A program made the translations under genes and the position numbers. 64,000 nucleotides of DNA from Flavobacterium marginilacus. Lineage in GTDB: Bacteria > Bacteroidota > Bacteroidia > Flavobacteriales > Flavobacteriaceae. The notes under the pieces were generated by a model. It made no database searches. It was not told the DNA's origin and saw only the letters and a list, made by a program, of their open reading frames with translations. The DNA is taken from contig NZ_CP113975.1 of the NCBI RefSeq assembly GCF_026870155.1, forward strand, positions 2,170,001 to 2,234,000, written 5' to 3'. This document shows positions 29,050 through 37,848 of this stretch, in pieces. Position 1 is the first letter of the stretch. Each line of letters begins with the position of its first letter.

Positions 29050-29844
29050 TTAAGCGTTATTTAATTGTTTAAGTATTGTTTTCTCTAAAAACCCATACGC
29101 AAAATGTTGTAAATTAACCAATACCGATAAGCCTTTTCCAACCAAGTTTCTAAATTTAGGTTTGTCTGTTTCAACAACTTTAAGCACTTTTGTTGCAACT
29201 TTAGAAGCATCCTCTCCTTGAGCAACTATAAAATCAGCATATTTTTGGCTTTTCGCTCTTAAAGAGTTGTAATCTTCAATTTTATTTACGGTTGTAGATG
29301 CATTAGACATAATGTTTGTTTTGAAAGAACCTGGTTCAATCATGGCTACACGAATGTTAAACTCTGTTAATTCATAGCGCAATGCTTTGTAATACCCTTC
29401 TAAAGCATGTTTAGAAGCGGCATAATAAGAAGTACTCGGAAAAGCAACTAGCCCAGTGATAGAGCCAACAGTTATGATTTTTCCCGATTTTTGTTTTCTA
29501 AAATAAGGTAAAATTGAATTTGTGACTTTGATAGTTCCCCAAAAGTTAGTTTCAAATTGTTTTCGGCCTAATTCTATCGGAATTTCTTCTGCAATACCAT
29601 TGACCAAAAATCCCGCATTGTTAATCAAAACATCTAACTTGCCAATTTCTTTAAAAAGTCTTTCAGGCAAGGTATTTATTGACTCGTCTGAATCAAGGTC
29701 TAAAGCAACCATTTTGAAAGGGACTTGGGTTTTACTTGGGTTTCGGCTGGTGCCTATTACATTGTATCCGCTTTGATGCAATTGGTTAGCAATTAATAAT
29801 CCAAACCCTGATGATGCTCCGGTAACTAAAATATTTTGTTTCAT
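29050..29844 (-). CDS. SDR-family oxidoreductase
   Basis: 264 residues from ATG 29844 (MKQNILVTGASSGFG); the longer frame to 29913 is rejected because it would place coding sequence across the promoter. The cofactor motif TGASSGFG, INNAGFLVNG and catalytic Ser plus YYAASKHALEG (YxxxK) are complete, so it should be an active NAD(P)H-dependent classical SDR. First gene of the operon divergent from the HxlR regulator. Confidence 0.9.
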   Translation of the reverse strand: MKQNILVTGASSGFGLLIANQLHQSGYNVIGTSRNPSKTQVPFKMVALDLDSDESINTLPERLFKEIGKLDVLINNAGFLVNGIAEEIPIELGRKQFETNFWGTIKVTNSILPYFRKQKSGKIITVGSITGLVAFPSTSYYAASKHALEGYYKALRYELTEFNIRVAMIEPGSFKTNIMSNASTTVNKIEDYNSLRAKSQKYADFIVAQGEDASKVATKVLKVVETDKPKFRNLVGKGLSVLVNLQHFAYGFLEKTILKQLNNA

Positions 29845-29877
29845 TTTATTGTATTTAAAAATTAATTTATAAATTTG

Positions 29878-29927
29878 CTTGCGTTTTGCAAGTACAAAGA
29901 TAAACACATTCACTTGTTATTTGCAAG
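29878..29927. promoter_or_regulatory. HxlR-type double operator in a divergent promoter
   Basis: Two palindromes of form CTTG-N7-CAAG: CTTGCGTTTTGCAAG at 29878-29892 and CTTGTTATTTGCAAG at 29913-29927, centres 35 bp apart. On the minus strand a -7 box TATCTTTG (29895-29902) sits between them and a TTG (29924-29926) 21 bp upstream overlaps the second one. Binding would block the SDR promoter, a layout fitting a repressor encoded next door. Confidence 0.65.
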
Positions 29928-29957
29928 TGATTTTAAAAATATTTTTAATTTTTTTTT

Positions 29958-30365
29958 ATGAAAACAACAAAAAAAAGATCCGATTGCCCTATTAGCTGCA
30001 CTTTAGACGTGTTTGGCGACAAATGGTCGTTCTTGATAATTAGGGATTTATTATTTAAAAAAGAGTGCACTTATGGCGATTTTCTGAAGTCGGCAGAAGG
30101 AATTGCTACCAATATTTTAGCCAATAGATTGGTTACTTTAGAAGAAAATAAAGTAATCGAAAAATTAGAACACCCCACAAGTAAAGCCAAAGTGTTGTAC
30201 CGATTAACCCCAAAAGGAATAGATTTACTCCCAGTTTTAATAGAAATTCATCTTTGGTTTGAAAAACATGGAACAATTCCAGACGAGATTAGAGAAATGC
30301 TTGAAATGGTAAAAAAAGACAAGGTTGGTTTTATAGAAAGTTTTACCAAAATGCTCCAAAGTTGA
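29958..30365 (+). CDS. HxlR-family transcriptional regulator
   Basis: 135 residues, single winged-helix domain with the family signature CPISCTLDVFGDKWSFLIIRDLLF near residues 10-33 and the conserved N-terminal Cys at position 10, which in several HxlR proteins senses aldehydes, quinones or disulfide stress. Divergent from the SDR-DoxX-hydrolase operon with two matching palindromes between, so it most likely represses that operon and itself. Confidence 0.9.
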   Translation: MKTTKKRSDCPISCTLDVFGDKWSFLIIRDLLFKKECTYGDFLKSAEGIATNILANRLVTLEENKVIEKLEHPTSKAKVLYRLTPKGIDLLPVLIEIHLWFEKHGTIPDEIREMLEMVKKDKVGFIESFTKMLQS

Positions 30366-30501
30366 TACTAATTATGTCCAGTTTAAAAAAGCATACATGC
30401 TATTCAATTTTTTGAATTTAAGTAAAAAATATTAAAGGGTTCGAACCGTAAAATTCAATAAGTATAAGGGTTTAGAATTATGGTCTTGATGCACCATCAA
30501 A

Positions 30502-30535
30502 AAGCCTGTAAAAACAAGTGCTTACAGGCTTTTAA
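30502..30535. terminator. terminator hairpin between convergent genes
   Basis: AAGCCTGTAA (30502-30511) pairs perfectly with TTACAGGCTT (30522-30531) followed by TTT. It lies between the HxlR gene and the convergent ChrA gene and could stop both. Confidence 0.7.
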
Positions 30536-30577
30536 GTTTCTTTTGAACTTCTTGATGCAAATTAAAACCTTTAAAAC

Positions 30578-31708
30578 CTAAATTAAAGTCAAAAGATACC
30601 CTACTAGTGAACCGCCTAAAACTATAAAAGCACTATTAATTTTCTTGTAATTAAATGTTACAATAATACTTAATAAAGCGATTAAAATAGTTCGCCAATC
30701 TATTATAGTTTCCTTTCCCATTTCTAAGCATATAGAAATTATGATTGCTATTGATGCAACATTTACAGCATCCAAAAAGGTGGAAAACATTTTAGAATTC
30801 CGCATTTTTTTTACCAATGGATTTAATAATGCAACAAAAATAAAGGATGGTAAAAAAATGGCAATAGTTGAAATAATTGACCCTGAAAATCCATTAATTT
30901 GGTAACCGATAAAAGTTACTGACGAAAAAACTGGACCTGGCGTAAATTGCCCTACTGCGATTGCATCTATTAATTGTGTTCTCGACAAAAGTCCTGTTGC
31001 AACTAATTCTGCATCAAGAAAAGCGAAAAGTACATAGCCACTTCCGTATAAAATTGCACCAATTTTTAAGAAGATTAAGAATAAATTCAGGTTTGTTGGA
31101 GAAATTATATTGGTGTTTGAAACTTGAAAAAAAGTTAACGGAATAAAAGCATTTATACTTTTATTCGTGTTCTGTTTTAAATAATAAATCAATAATGCAA
31201 TTATTCCTGCACCAAACATTAAAACTATTTCATTGTAATTTAGAAGTGAAAAAATCAAAACGACAGCTCCAATAATTCCCAATTGAATTGTTTTTAAGGA
31301 TTTTTTTGCTAACGGAAATATTGCTGAAAGAATAATTGCAATGATTGCTGGTTTTATTCCATATAAAAAAGGTTTTACTTCAGGAATTTGTCCATATTCT
31401 TTATATAACCAAGCAAAAAATCCTGTTATGATTACTGCTGGAAAAATAAAACAAATTCCCGCTGTAATTAGTCCTTTCCAACCTGCTTTTTCGTGTCCGA
31501 TGTGAATAGCCATTTCTGTACTATTTGGACCAGGAATTAAATTTGTTGCTCCGATTAAGTCAAGAAAATGTTGTTCGGTTAGCCACTTTTTTTTGAAGAC
31601 TACTTCATCTTGCATCATCGCAATATGTACAGCTGGACCACCAAAACCAATAATGCCAAGTTTCAAAAATAATTTTGCTATTTCTTTTAAATTATTTTTC
31701 TCCGTCAT
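30578..31708 (-). CDS. chrA: ChrA chromate transporter
   Basis: 376 residues, the long two-domain form. The first half has FLKLGIIGFGGPAVHIAMM and ATNLIPGPNSTEMA; the second has GAILYGSGYVLFAFLDAEL and AVGQFTPGPVFSSV, the two repeated ChrA signatures, with about ten membrane helices. It exports chromate in resistance systems, though members of this family are also found without chromate phenotypes. Overlaps the DoxX gene upstream by 17 bp, so both are expressed together. Confidence 0.9.
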   Translation of the reverse strand: MTEKNNLKEIAKLFLKLGIIGFGGPAVHIAMMQDEVVFKKKWLTEQHFLDLIGATNLIPGPNSTEMAIHIGHEKAGWKGLITAGICFIFPAVIITGFFAWLYKEYGQIPEVKPFLYGIKPAIIAIILSAIFPLAKKSLKTIQLGIIGAVVLIFSLLNYNEIVLMFGAGIIALLIYYLKQNTNKSINAFIPLTFFQVSNTNIISPTNLNLFLIFLKIGAILYGSGYVLFAFLDAELVATGLLSRTQLIDAIAVGQFTPGPVFSSVTFIGYQINGFSGSIISTIAIFLPSFIFVALLNPLVKKMRNSKMFSTFLDAVNVASIAIIISICLEMGKETIIDWRTILIALLSIIVTFNYKKINSAFIVLGGSLVGYLLTLI

Positions 31709-32129
31709 TTTTATTTAATTTGGTATCAAACGACCATTTTCCTGCACCTTCAATCAAAAGAAAAATTCCCCCCAATAACATTGCCCAATCTGTTCTACTT
31801 CCGTGAAGCATTTCCCAAAAACCATCGTTTTTAAGAACTTCTGCTTTGGTTGTAGCGATTGCAACCAGCATAATTATAATAATTGGAATACTTGCCAAAC
31901 GTGTAAAAAGTCCAATTAGGATTAATATGCCACAAAGTATTTCAAAAAAACCAACAAAACTGCCTAAAAATTCTGGCGATGGTAAACCAATTTTAGCAAA
32001 TCTTCCTGCGCCCAATGTCTCAGGAAATAAAAATTTTTGTATTCCTTCTGAAAAAAATACTGCTCCAACCATTAGACGTACTAAAATGGTTGTTTTTGAA
32101 TTATCTGTATTTATTATTTTCTGCAACAT
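31692..32129 (-). CDS. DoxX-family membrane protein
   Basis: 145 residues with four helices; LVRLMVGAVFFSEGIQKFLFPE and GFFEILCGILILIGLFTRLASIPIIIIM are typical DoxX segments. Co-transcribed with chrA (overlap) and the lipoprotein gene just upstream (2 bp gap). It differs clearly from the two shorter DoxX-like paralogues in this window. Confidence 0.87.
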   Translation of the reverse strand: MLQKIINTDNSKTTILVRLMVGAVFFSEGIQKFLFPETLGAGRFAKIGLPSPEFLGSFVGFFEILCGILILIGLFTRLASIPIIIIMLVAIATTKAEVLKNDGFWEMLHGSRTDWAMLLGGIFLLIEGAGKWSFDTKLNKNDGEK

Positions 32130-32131
32130 AA

Positions 32132-32623
32132 TTAATTTTTTATTTGAAAATCTTGATTTGAAAATGGCGGAATTTTAGGAACGACGATTACATTGTATTC
32201 GTGATCTGTAGCTTGATGACAAGAATTGCAAGAATTTGTGAGATTTGTGTAATTTCTCTGAAACATTTCTTTATTCTTTTTTAGAATAGAATTACTTAAA
32301 CTATCCATTGCTAAATTAATCATTCCAATAGATTTGGTTTCGGTTCTGTCGGAACAATATTTTTGAATTCCTTCTAAATTTTCTTTAATTTCATTCATTT
32401 CAAAATCGGCTAATTTCCAATTTTGATTTTCTCCTGCAAACCAAAGTTTAGCGTGATGAATTTGTATGCTACCCATAAACTCTCCAAATCCGGGCTTGTA
32501 TGTTTCGGAAAGTTTATTTTCTAAACTGTCTATTTTAGTTTGCAAGACTTTAGTTTTATCTGCTTGTTGATTGCAAGAAACTACAATAAAAAGTAAAAGG
32601 ATTAATGGAATATATTTTTTCAT
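32132..32623 (-). CDS. lipoprotein with a cytochrome c-like CxxCH motif
   Basis: 163 residues from ATG 32623: MKKYIPLILLLFIVVSC, a signal peptide with a lipobox Cys at residue 17. A coiled-coil-like segment follows (KTKVLQTKIDSLENKLSE) and near the C-terminus LTNSCNSCHQATDHEY, a potential haem c-binding CxxCH. Possibly an outer- or inner-membrane-anchored haem lipoprotein. It is the first gene of the set with DoxX and chrA, which suggests a role in chromate or redox metabolism. The longer frame to 32701 is not favoured. Confidence 0.7.
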   Translation of the reverse strand: MKKYIPLILLLFIVVSCNQQADKTKVLQTKIDSLENKLSETYKPGFGEFMGSIQIHHAKLWFAGENQNWKLADFEMNEIKENLEGIQKYCSDRTETKSIGMINLAMDSLSNSILKKNKEMFQRNYTNLTNSCNSCHQATDHEYNVIVVPKIPPFSNQDFQIKN

Positions 32624-32843
32624 TTTAAGAGAGAATTTGTTATTTCTGTGATTTTTATCAAGCTGTTGCAAAACTTGTTTACACTGCCCACAAAATGACA
32701 TTAATCTAACCCTATATCAGGTTGGATTTCCATCAAATTTAAGGGAGCCTTATCTTCGTAGTAAATATAATGTTTTATAAATTTATCAAAAAATAGTTTT
32801 TTCTGAAGTAAAAATGCCTCACGGAATTGCGATATATTCTTAT

Positions 32844-34862
32844 TTATACGTTGTCTTTGTGCTTATCCTTTTGCACCAAATGTTTCAGATCGGGGTCATT
32901 TTTAATCCGCTCCAATTCGCTTTCTATAATCAGAACAATGTCTCGTTTTATCTGCTTATAATTGGCTTCTATTTCCTGTTTCATATTGTCTTTACCTTGA
33001 GCATCTACAAAAGATAAAATTTGCGGTAACTTCTGATAGTCTTTTGTCTCGGATACAACCTTTTCATTATCCACTACTATTTCAGAATGGAAAATCTTCT
33101 GCTCAATACGTTCATCAAAATTATCTGACACTGCGCCCACGAATATACCTTGTGTGAGTGTAGATATTTTGGAAGCGGGGATAAGACTGTCTAATTGTGT
33201 AGATATGGAAGTAGATTTATCGTTACGGTTAATAGTTATACTCTGTCGTTTCTGCAGTACTTTTCCGAAACGCTCCGAAAGGCTTTTTGCCGTTTCTCCA
33301 ACAACTTGCCCGCTAAAAATATTACCTACCGTATTTTGAATAACCTTGCTTTCCTTGTCTCCGTAATCCCTTGTTAATTGGGAAAAATCTTGAAAGCCCA
33401 AACAAACTGCAACCTTATTACTACGGGCAGTTGCGATAAGATTGTCCAGCCCTCTAAAATATATCGTAGGCAATTCATCTATGATTACGGAACTTTTTAA
33501 TTGCCCTTTTTTGTTGATGAGCTTTACAATTCTTGAATTGTACAATCCCAATGCTGCGGAGTAAATATTCTGGCGGTCGGGATTATTACCAACACACAAA
33601 ATTTTAGGTGCTGCTGGGTTATTGATGTCTAAAGAAAAATCATCGCCCGTCATTACCCAATACAACTGTGGGCTAATCATTCTTGACAAAGGGATTTTTG
33701 CCGATGCAATCTGCCCCTGTAATTGGTCTTGCGCACCGCTTTGCCACGCATCCATAAAAGGGGATAAATAATTTTCCAAATCGGGATAGGAAGTTAAAAT
33801 TGTGAATACGTCCGAATACTTTTTATTCAGCAATTCAATGGCGTGTGGGAATGTACAATACTTACCATCTTCATAGATTTTCAGATACCAAATAATGGCA
33901 GCCAATAGTATAATTGGACTTTCCACAAAAAAATCCCCTTGTTTCTGTATCCAAGACCTGTTGAGGTTCAGCATTATGGTATAAGCAGCTTCGTAAGCAT
34001 CGGAAATGTCCGTCATAAAATCAGGATTAAGCGGATTACAACGATGACTCTTACGTGGATCGTCAAAATTGATGACGTAAAATTTGGGCTGAACTTTATA
34101 CTTATCCTGATGCATTAATAAATGATTGTAGGCAATGGTAGAAAGGTCATCAAACTTGAAATCGTAGATGTACATCGAAAATCCTTTTTCAATCTGTTGT
34201 TTGATGTAATTATTGATAATTGCATACGATTTTCCTGAACCCGGAGTTCCCAAAACAATCGTTGCCCGAAAAGGATTGACTATGTTAATCCAGCCATTGT
34301 TCCATTTTCCTTTGTAGTAAAATTTTGTAGGAAGATTGACAGAATATTCGTTTTCTATCAGTTTGGTTTCCTGTTGGAAACTCTCGTTTTCATTATTGAA
34401 AACATCGTCCATCAGATTAGTGCGGAGCAATCGGCTCATCCAAACTCCGGCTACCATTAAAGCGATATAACCTAAACCTGTGGTAAGGATATAAAGGATT
34501 GGAGCGGTAATTATTGATAGCTTTAATAAGGGTGTGTTCAGAAAAAACAGAACAAAGCCAATCCCCAAAGCCACATAAATTTTAGACCAGGTTATTTTTT
34601 CATTCTTTACACCTTTTGTACCTAAACAGCTTAGTGCCAATAATACCAAAGCAAACAGCTTGGTATATAAGCTATGCGAAAACAGCCCGGCGGTACGTTG
34701 AAAATTGCCTAATATTTTATTGATTACTTCTAAAGTCCAGCCACGTTCCATAAAGAAACCGTAGCAGAACCAATAAAAGTGCATCAGTACCAAAAGAATA
34801 CTTACTGCCCGCATAAATGCCATAATCTTGGCAAGTCCTCGTAAATCATCTTCTCCCTGCAT
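32844..34862 (-). CDS. mobC: type IV coupling protein (MobC/TraG-VirD4-like)
   Basis: 672 residues. An N-terminal part with helices (to ~150) precedes a VirD4-type ATPase: Walker A LGTPGSGKSYAI near residue 204-212, Walker B VIIDELPTIYF near 470 and GFQDFSQLTRDYG. It brings the relaxosome to the secretion channel of the ICE. The minus-strand gene is preceded by a phased TGCC repeat at 34924-34958. Named after the CTnDOT mobC coupling protein. Confidence 0.9.
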   Translation of the reverse strand: MQGEDDLRGLAKIMAFMRAVSILLVLMHFYWFCYGFFMERGWTLEVINKILGNFQRTAGLFSHSLYTKLFALVLLALSCLGTKGVKNEKITWSKIYVALGIGFVLFFLNTPLLKLSIITAPILYILTTGLGYIALMVAGVWMSRLLRTNLMDDVFNNENESFQQETKLIENEYSVNLPTKFYYKGKWNNGWINIVNPFRATIVLGTPGSGKSYAIINNYIKQQIEKGFSMYIYDFKFDDLSTIAYNHLLMHQDKYKVQPKFYVINFDDPRKSHRCNPLNPDFMTDISDAYEAAYTIMLNLNRSWIQKQGDFFVESPIILLAAIIWYLKIYEDGKYCTFPHAIELLNKKYSDVFTILTSYPDLENYLSPFMDAWQSGAQDQLQGQIASAKIPLSRMISPQLYWVMTGDDFSLDINNPAAPKILCVGNNPDRQNIYSAALGLYNSRIVKLINKKGQLKSSVIIDELPTIYFRGLDNLIATARSNKVAVCLGFQDFSQLTRDYGDKESKVIQNTVGNIFSGQVVGETAKSLSERFGKVLQKRQSITINRNDKSTSISTQLDSLIPASKISTLTQGIFVGAVSDNFDERIEQKIFHSEIVVDNEKVVSETKDYQKLPQILSFVDAQGKDNMKQEIEANYKQIKRDIVLIIESELERIKNDPDLKHLVQKDKHKDNV

Positions 34863-34923
34863 TATTTTAATTTTTAATGTTCGGGCTTGAATTTAAAGAC
34901 TGTGCAGCTCGGCTATAAGAATG

Positions 34924-34958
34924 TGGCAGTCAATGGCAGTTCGTGGCAGTGTTTGGCT
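34924..34958 (-). promoter_or_regulatory. 10-bp-phased TGCC repeat upstream of mobC
   Basis: On the plus strand GGCA recurs at 34925, 34935 and 34945 and GGCT at 34955, i.e. AGCC-TGCC-TGCC-TGCC with exact 10-bp period when read toward mobC; TATA begins 7 bp after the last unit. It stands 62-96 bp upstream of the mobC start. GCCAAACACTGCC is shared exactly with 37448-37460. Confidence 0.6.
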
Positions 34959-35047
34959 TGTACAAAATAAATTTACGTTATTACGGAAAACCGTAAGTAA
35001 TAAAAACTTAAAACTTGTAGTTTTAACGAAATTTAAAAATTATAGTT

Positions 35048-35329
35048 ATGGCAGAATTTGACGAAAATGACTTGGTTCATAAAGATTATGAAAACAAGAC
35101 AACTACTGGCGATGACCCAGAATATACAGGCACTAAAGACAGAGTTCGTGTAAACAAAAAAGAACGTTATGAAGTAATAGACTTTTGTAACGAGTTTATG
35201 AAAACCCACGATTTAAAAAATAAATCCAGTTTTCAAAAAATTGAAGAAATAATAAGACTTCCAGAAGCTAGTAACATTGTAATGCGAGATAAACTAAATG
35301 AATTTGTTACTCAAAATTGGAAAAAATAG
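35048..35329 (+). CDS. small acidic hypothetical protein
   Basis: 93 residues, unrecognised (MAEFDENDLVHKDYENKT ... KLNEFVTQNWKK). The first third is acidic and disordered-looking, the rest helical. It stands alone between the divergent mobC and convergent mobB genes, starting with ATG 35048 after an AT-rich leader. Its codon use is AT-rich like cargo. It is probably real because the frame fills the gap with good initiation spacing. Confidence 0.5.
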   Translation: MAEFDENDLVHKDYENKTTTGDDPEYTGTKDRVRVNKKERYEVIDFCNEFMKTHDLKNKSSFQKIEEIIRLPEASNIVMRDKLNEFVTQNWKK

Positions 35330-35404
35330 TAGTAGGAACATTTCTTTATAGATTTGGACTATCCGATAAATTTGATACTTTTCTCGGATAGTTTGATTTT
35401 ATCT

Positions 35405-36709
35405 TTAATTACCAGTATTCCTTTTTCTTTTCTTCTTCATCTTATTAGTAAAATCCTGTTCCTCATAATCTTCGCCCTGTGTTTCGGGCAATAAACCGCC
35501 TAATGCTTCAATCAAGCCGTCTTCGTGTTTTTCAATAGTATTCAAGAAATTGAATAATTGGTGCGGTTCTTCCGCAGGAAGACCTGCATCATTTGGTCTT
35601 GATATTTTCGATTGTAGTTTAACCGGCTCTTTAATGTCGGGTTTGATATTAATGTCGGGTTTGATATTATTGTTCCAATAATCATTAAAGGTATTGGCAG
35701 AAAGTTCCTTACTTAAACGTGATTCGTTCCAAACTGCTTTTGAATTATGGTCAATAAAAGTTATTCCGTAAATACGTCCTGTGTCATTCCTGCGTACCAC
35801 GACGTTAATGCCTTGTTCGCCTAACTGTTTTTTAAAAGCCTGCTCATCACTTGTTGATTGCAGGGCAATGGTAACGGCTGATTGCAAAGTTTTTTGGCTT
35901 GGATGGTTTTTCAAAACTGTTTTGCTTTTCTCAAAATGTAATTCTACAGATGTAAATCCAGCACTTTTTCCGAACAGAGAAGCCTTGAACGGATGTCCGG
36001 CTCTTTCTCCTTTTTCATTTAACGGAATGTACAATAAACCTTTCTGCATTTTTCCCTGCAATTCGCCCTCCACTTTTTCGGTAGTAATATTGAACAGCGA
36101 AAGTAAAGCGTTGTATTCTCCCAAAGTTTGGTATTGATAGTAGTTGGGCAGATGGCGTATGACGGAAGCTATCTGACTTTTCACATCGCCTGCCCGATAA
36201 TCTATCGGGCGGAAAATCTTGTCGTTTTGATTACGCTCTTTGTTCGTTGCGGGTATTAATCCGTGTTTCCTTTCCAGTTCACGGCATACATTCATAGACC
36301 GCATTTTCTCGAATTTATCCGAAATCTTTTTGCCCTCTTCATCCACGCAAACCGATACAATATGAATATGACTACGGTCAATATCCGTGTGTTTGAATAC
36401 CACAAAAGGCTGTTCGCCGTAACCCATTTCCCTCATATAATCTTTCGCCATTTCCCTGTACCTGTCATCGCTTACCTTATCTTTAGGGTCGGGATTGAGC
36501 GAAATATGCAAGGTATGTTTCTCGGTATTGCGGTTGGCTATCAGGTAAGGCGCAAAAGATTGGGCTAATTGAGCAACGGAATAATGACCGTTAGCGGTTT
36601 CAATCATCTTATTGGCAAACAAAATATATCCGTTTTCGTTCTCTACTTTGAGCTGATTGTATGCCAATGCGCCGTATAAATTTCCACTTCTGCCAATTTT
36701 TGCTATCAT
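35405..36709 (-). CDS. mobB: relaxase / mobilization nuclease
   Basis: 434 residues. The N-terminal ~220 residues are a relaxase domain: MIAKIGRSGNLYGALAYNQLKV at the start, then HTLHISLNPDPKDKV and the three-His metal motif HTDIDRSHIHIVSVCV near residues 107-122. It nicks oriT and is carried into the recipient. The C-terminus is charged and disordered. It lies 2 bp after the accessory gene mobA, as in CTnDOT-like elements. Confidence 0.9.
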   Translation of the reverse strand: MIAKIGRSGNLYGALAYNQLKVENENGYILFANKMIETANGHYSVAQLAQSFAPYLIANRNTEKHTLHISLNPDPKDKVSDDRYREMAKDYMREMGYGEQPFVVFKHTDIDRSHIHIVSVCVDEEGKKISDKFEKMRSMNVCRELERKHGLIPATNKERNQNDKIFRPIDYRAGDVKSQIASVIRHLPNYYQYQTLGEYNALLSLFNITTEKVEGELQGKMQKGLLYIPLNEKGERAGHPFKASLFGKSAGFTSVELHFEKSKTVLKNHPSQKTLQSAVTIALQSTSDEQAFKKQLGEQGINVVVRRNDTGRIYGITFIDHNSKAVWNESRLSKELSANTFNDYWNNNIKPDINIKPDIKEPVKLQSKISRPNDAGLPAEEPHQLFNFLNTIEKHEDGLIEALGGLLPETQGEDYEEQDFTNKMKKKRKRNTGN

Positions 36710-36711
36710 TT

Positions 36712-37149
36712 TTAAGGCTGTTTTTTCAAATGTTTTGCTTCAAATTCCTCGCTTATCTGAATGATTTTTTGACATAGCATCGCCATTTCAGCCGTCTGTT
36801 TTTCCAATTTGTAAAGGAACGCCCCTGCTTTTTTCTCGGAAAAATGCTTGTACAACAACTTTACAATCTGGTTGTAATTAACACCTACGGAGCGGAATTG
36901 ACTGTGAAAAGAAGTCAATCGCATATAAAAATCAACCGTTCCTTTATCAATTTTAACCGATTTCATTTCCTTACTGAACAGCAGGGAAATTATAAATTTT
37001 GCTTTATTAGGCATTCCCGATGCTTCCAAAAGCGATAAAAGTTTGGCATTTTCTTCGTCTGTAAGACGGAAAACGTGGCGGTGGATGCTCGGGTCGGTTT
37101 TTGGTTTGCGTCCGCCTTTATTCTGTTTTTGGTTATTGTTTTCGTTCAT
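36712..37149 (-). CDS. mobA: relaxosome accessory protein MobA
   Basis: About 145 residues from ATG 37149. A basic, disordered N-terminus (NENNNQKQNKGGRKPKTDPS) is followed by a ribbon-helix-helix-like region (HRHVFRLTDEENAKLLSLLEASG) and a helical tail (VGVNYNQIVKLLYKHF) typical of plasmid mobilization accessory proteins (MobC/BfmA type). It should bind near oriT, which probably lies just upstream in the hairpin cluster at 37214-37309. Confidence 0.85.
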   Translation of the reverse strand: MNENNNQKQNKGGRKPKTDPSIHRHVFRLTDEENAKLLSLLEASGMPNKAKFIISLLFSKEMKSVKIDKGTVDFYMRLTSFHSQFRSVGVNYNQIVKLLYKHFSEKKAGAFLYKLEKQTAEMAMLCQKIIQISEEFEAKHLKKQP

Positions 37150-37213
37150 CACTAATCCATTTTTAACTCACACAAAATCTCGACTTCGGAGAGGTTTTTT
37201 AGCTCCCAGCAGG

Positions 37214-37309
37214 GCAAGTTGTTTTGAGGCACTAACTCGGTTTCGAGTGCCTCAAAACACAACTTGCCGTGTTCTGTTGAACACAAAAATCCGCCCTGCG
37301 GGACGGATT
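37214..37309. other. oriT: candidate oriT: three consecutive hairpins
   Basis: Hairpin 1 (37214-37267): GCAAGTTG/TTTTGAGGCACT pairs with AGTGCCTCAAAA-CA-CAACTTGC, a ~20-bp stem with a 2-base bulge. Hairpin 2 (37269-37284): GTGTTC-TGTT-GAACAC. Hairpin 3 (37288-37309): AATCCG-CCC-TGC-GGG-A-CGGATT. They lie immediately upstream of mobA-mobB, the usual place of oriT in CTnDOT-like elements. The nick site cannot be placed. Confidence 0.5.
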
Positions 37310-37446
37310 AAATGTAACAGGGAAAAACGGCTCGAAGCCATTACCATTAATCTCCATTTTGTCAAAAGACTTTTGCATAAATCCGTTAATAAAATTCATT
37401 ATACAAAGTAAACTCCTCTTTACGAAAGGATTGTACTATACGGAAG

Positions 37447-37480
37447 TGCCAAACACTGCCTTTGAACGCCAAACCATGCC
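37447..37480 (+). promoter_or_regulatory. 10-bp-phased TGCC repeat upstream of parA-traB-traD
   Basis: TGCC (37447), TGCC (37457), CGCC (37467), TGCC (37477), exact 10-bp period, TAAA beginning 7 bp after the last unit. Orientation is toward parA, 370 bp downstream, implying a long leader. Confidence 0.55.
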
Positions 37481-37848
37481 AGGTTAATAAAAGCACCTAT
37501 ATATCTGCATTTCTTTGTACTTATAAACAGATATAAGGGCATAAGTGGCTGTGCAGGTAACAACGTAAATACGTAAGCACCGATATAGAAAGGTGCAATA
37601 ATATGGATGTAAACAGGTACTTCAATCTGTACTTGTCTATGTGGTTAAGCACATAAGGTTTTAAGCAGATATGTTGGTAAAAAACTGCTTATCTGCATAC
37701 GAATATAAATACGTATTCGGCTATATAGACAGCTCTCGGCATACTTGCGTCTGTACAGGTTTATGAACATAGATCCAATGATGCATAACTAACTGCTTAT
37801 ATGCGGGCATAAGTAATTGGATATATAAATAATTAAATAAGTAGAAAT

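Larger units (their letters stand above)
37150..37848. other. mob-par intergenic region: oriT candidate, phased TGCC element and repeat-rich parA leader
   Basis: No gene. The left third has three hairpins in a row. The middle has the phased TGCC repeat at 37447-37480. The right part (about 37500-37848) is a long leader before parA built from recurring words such as AAATACGTA, GCAGATAT, TTATCTGCAT and CTTATATGC, including inverted pairs (AAGCAGATAT with CTTATCTGCAT). Confidence 0.5.

Noticed and set aside
30437..30447. GGGTTCGAACC resembling a tRNA T-arm
   Set aside because: No acceptor, D or anticodon stems could be built around it; it is only a short palindrome near a terminator.
37500..37848. 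CRISPR-like array before parA
   Set aside because: The recurring words are short and irregularly spaced, with no constant repeat and no unique spacers.
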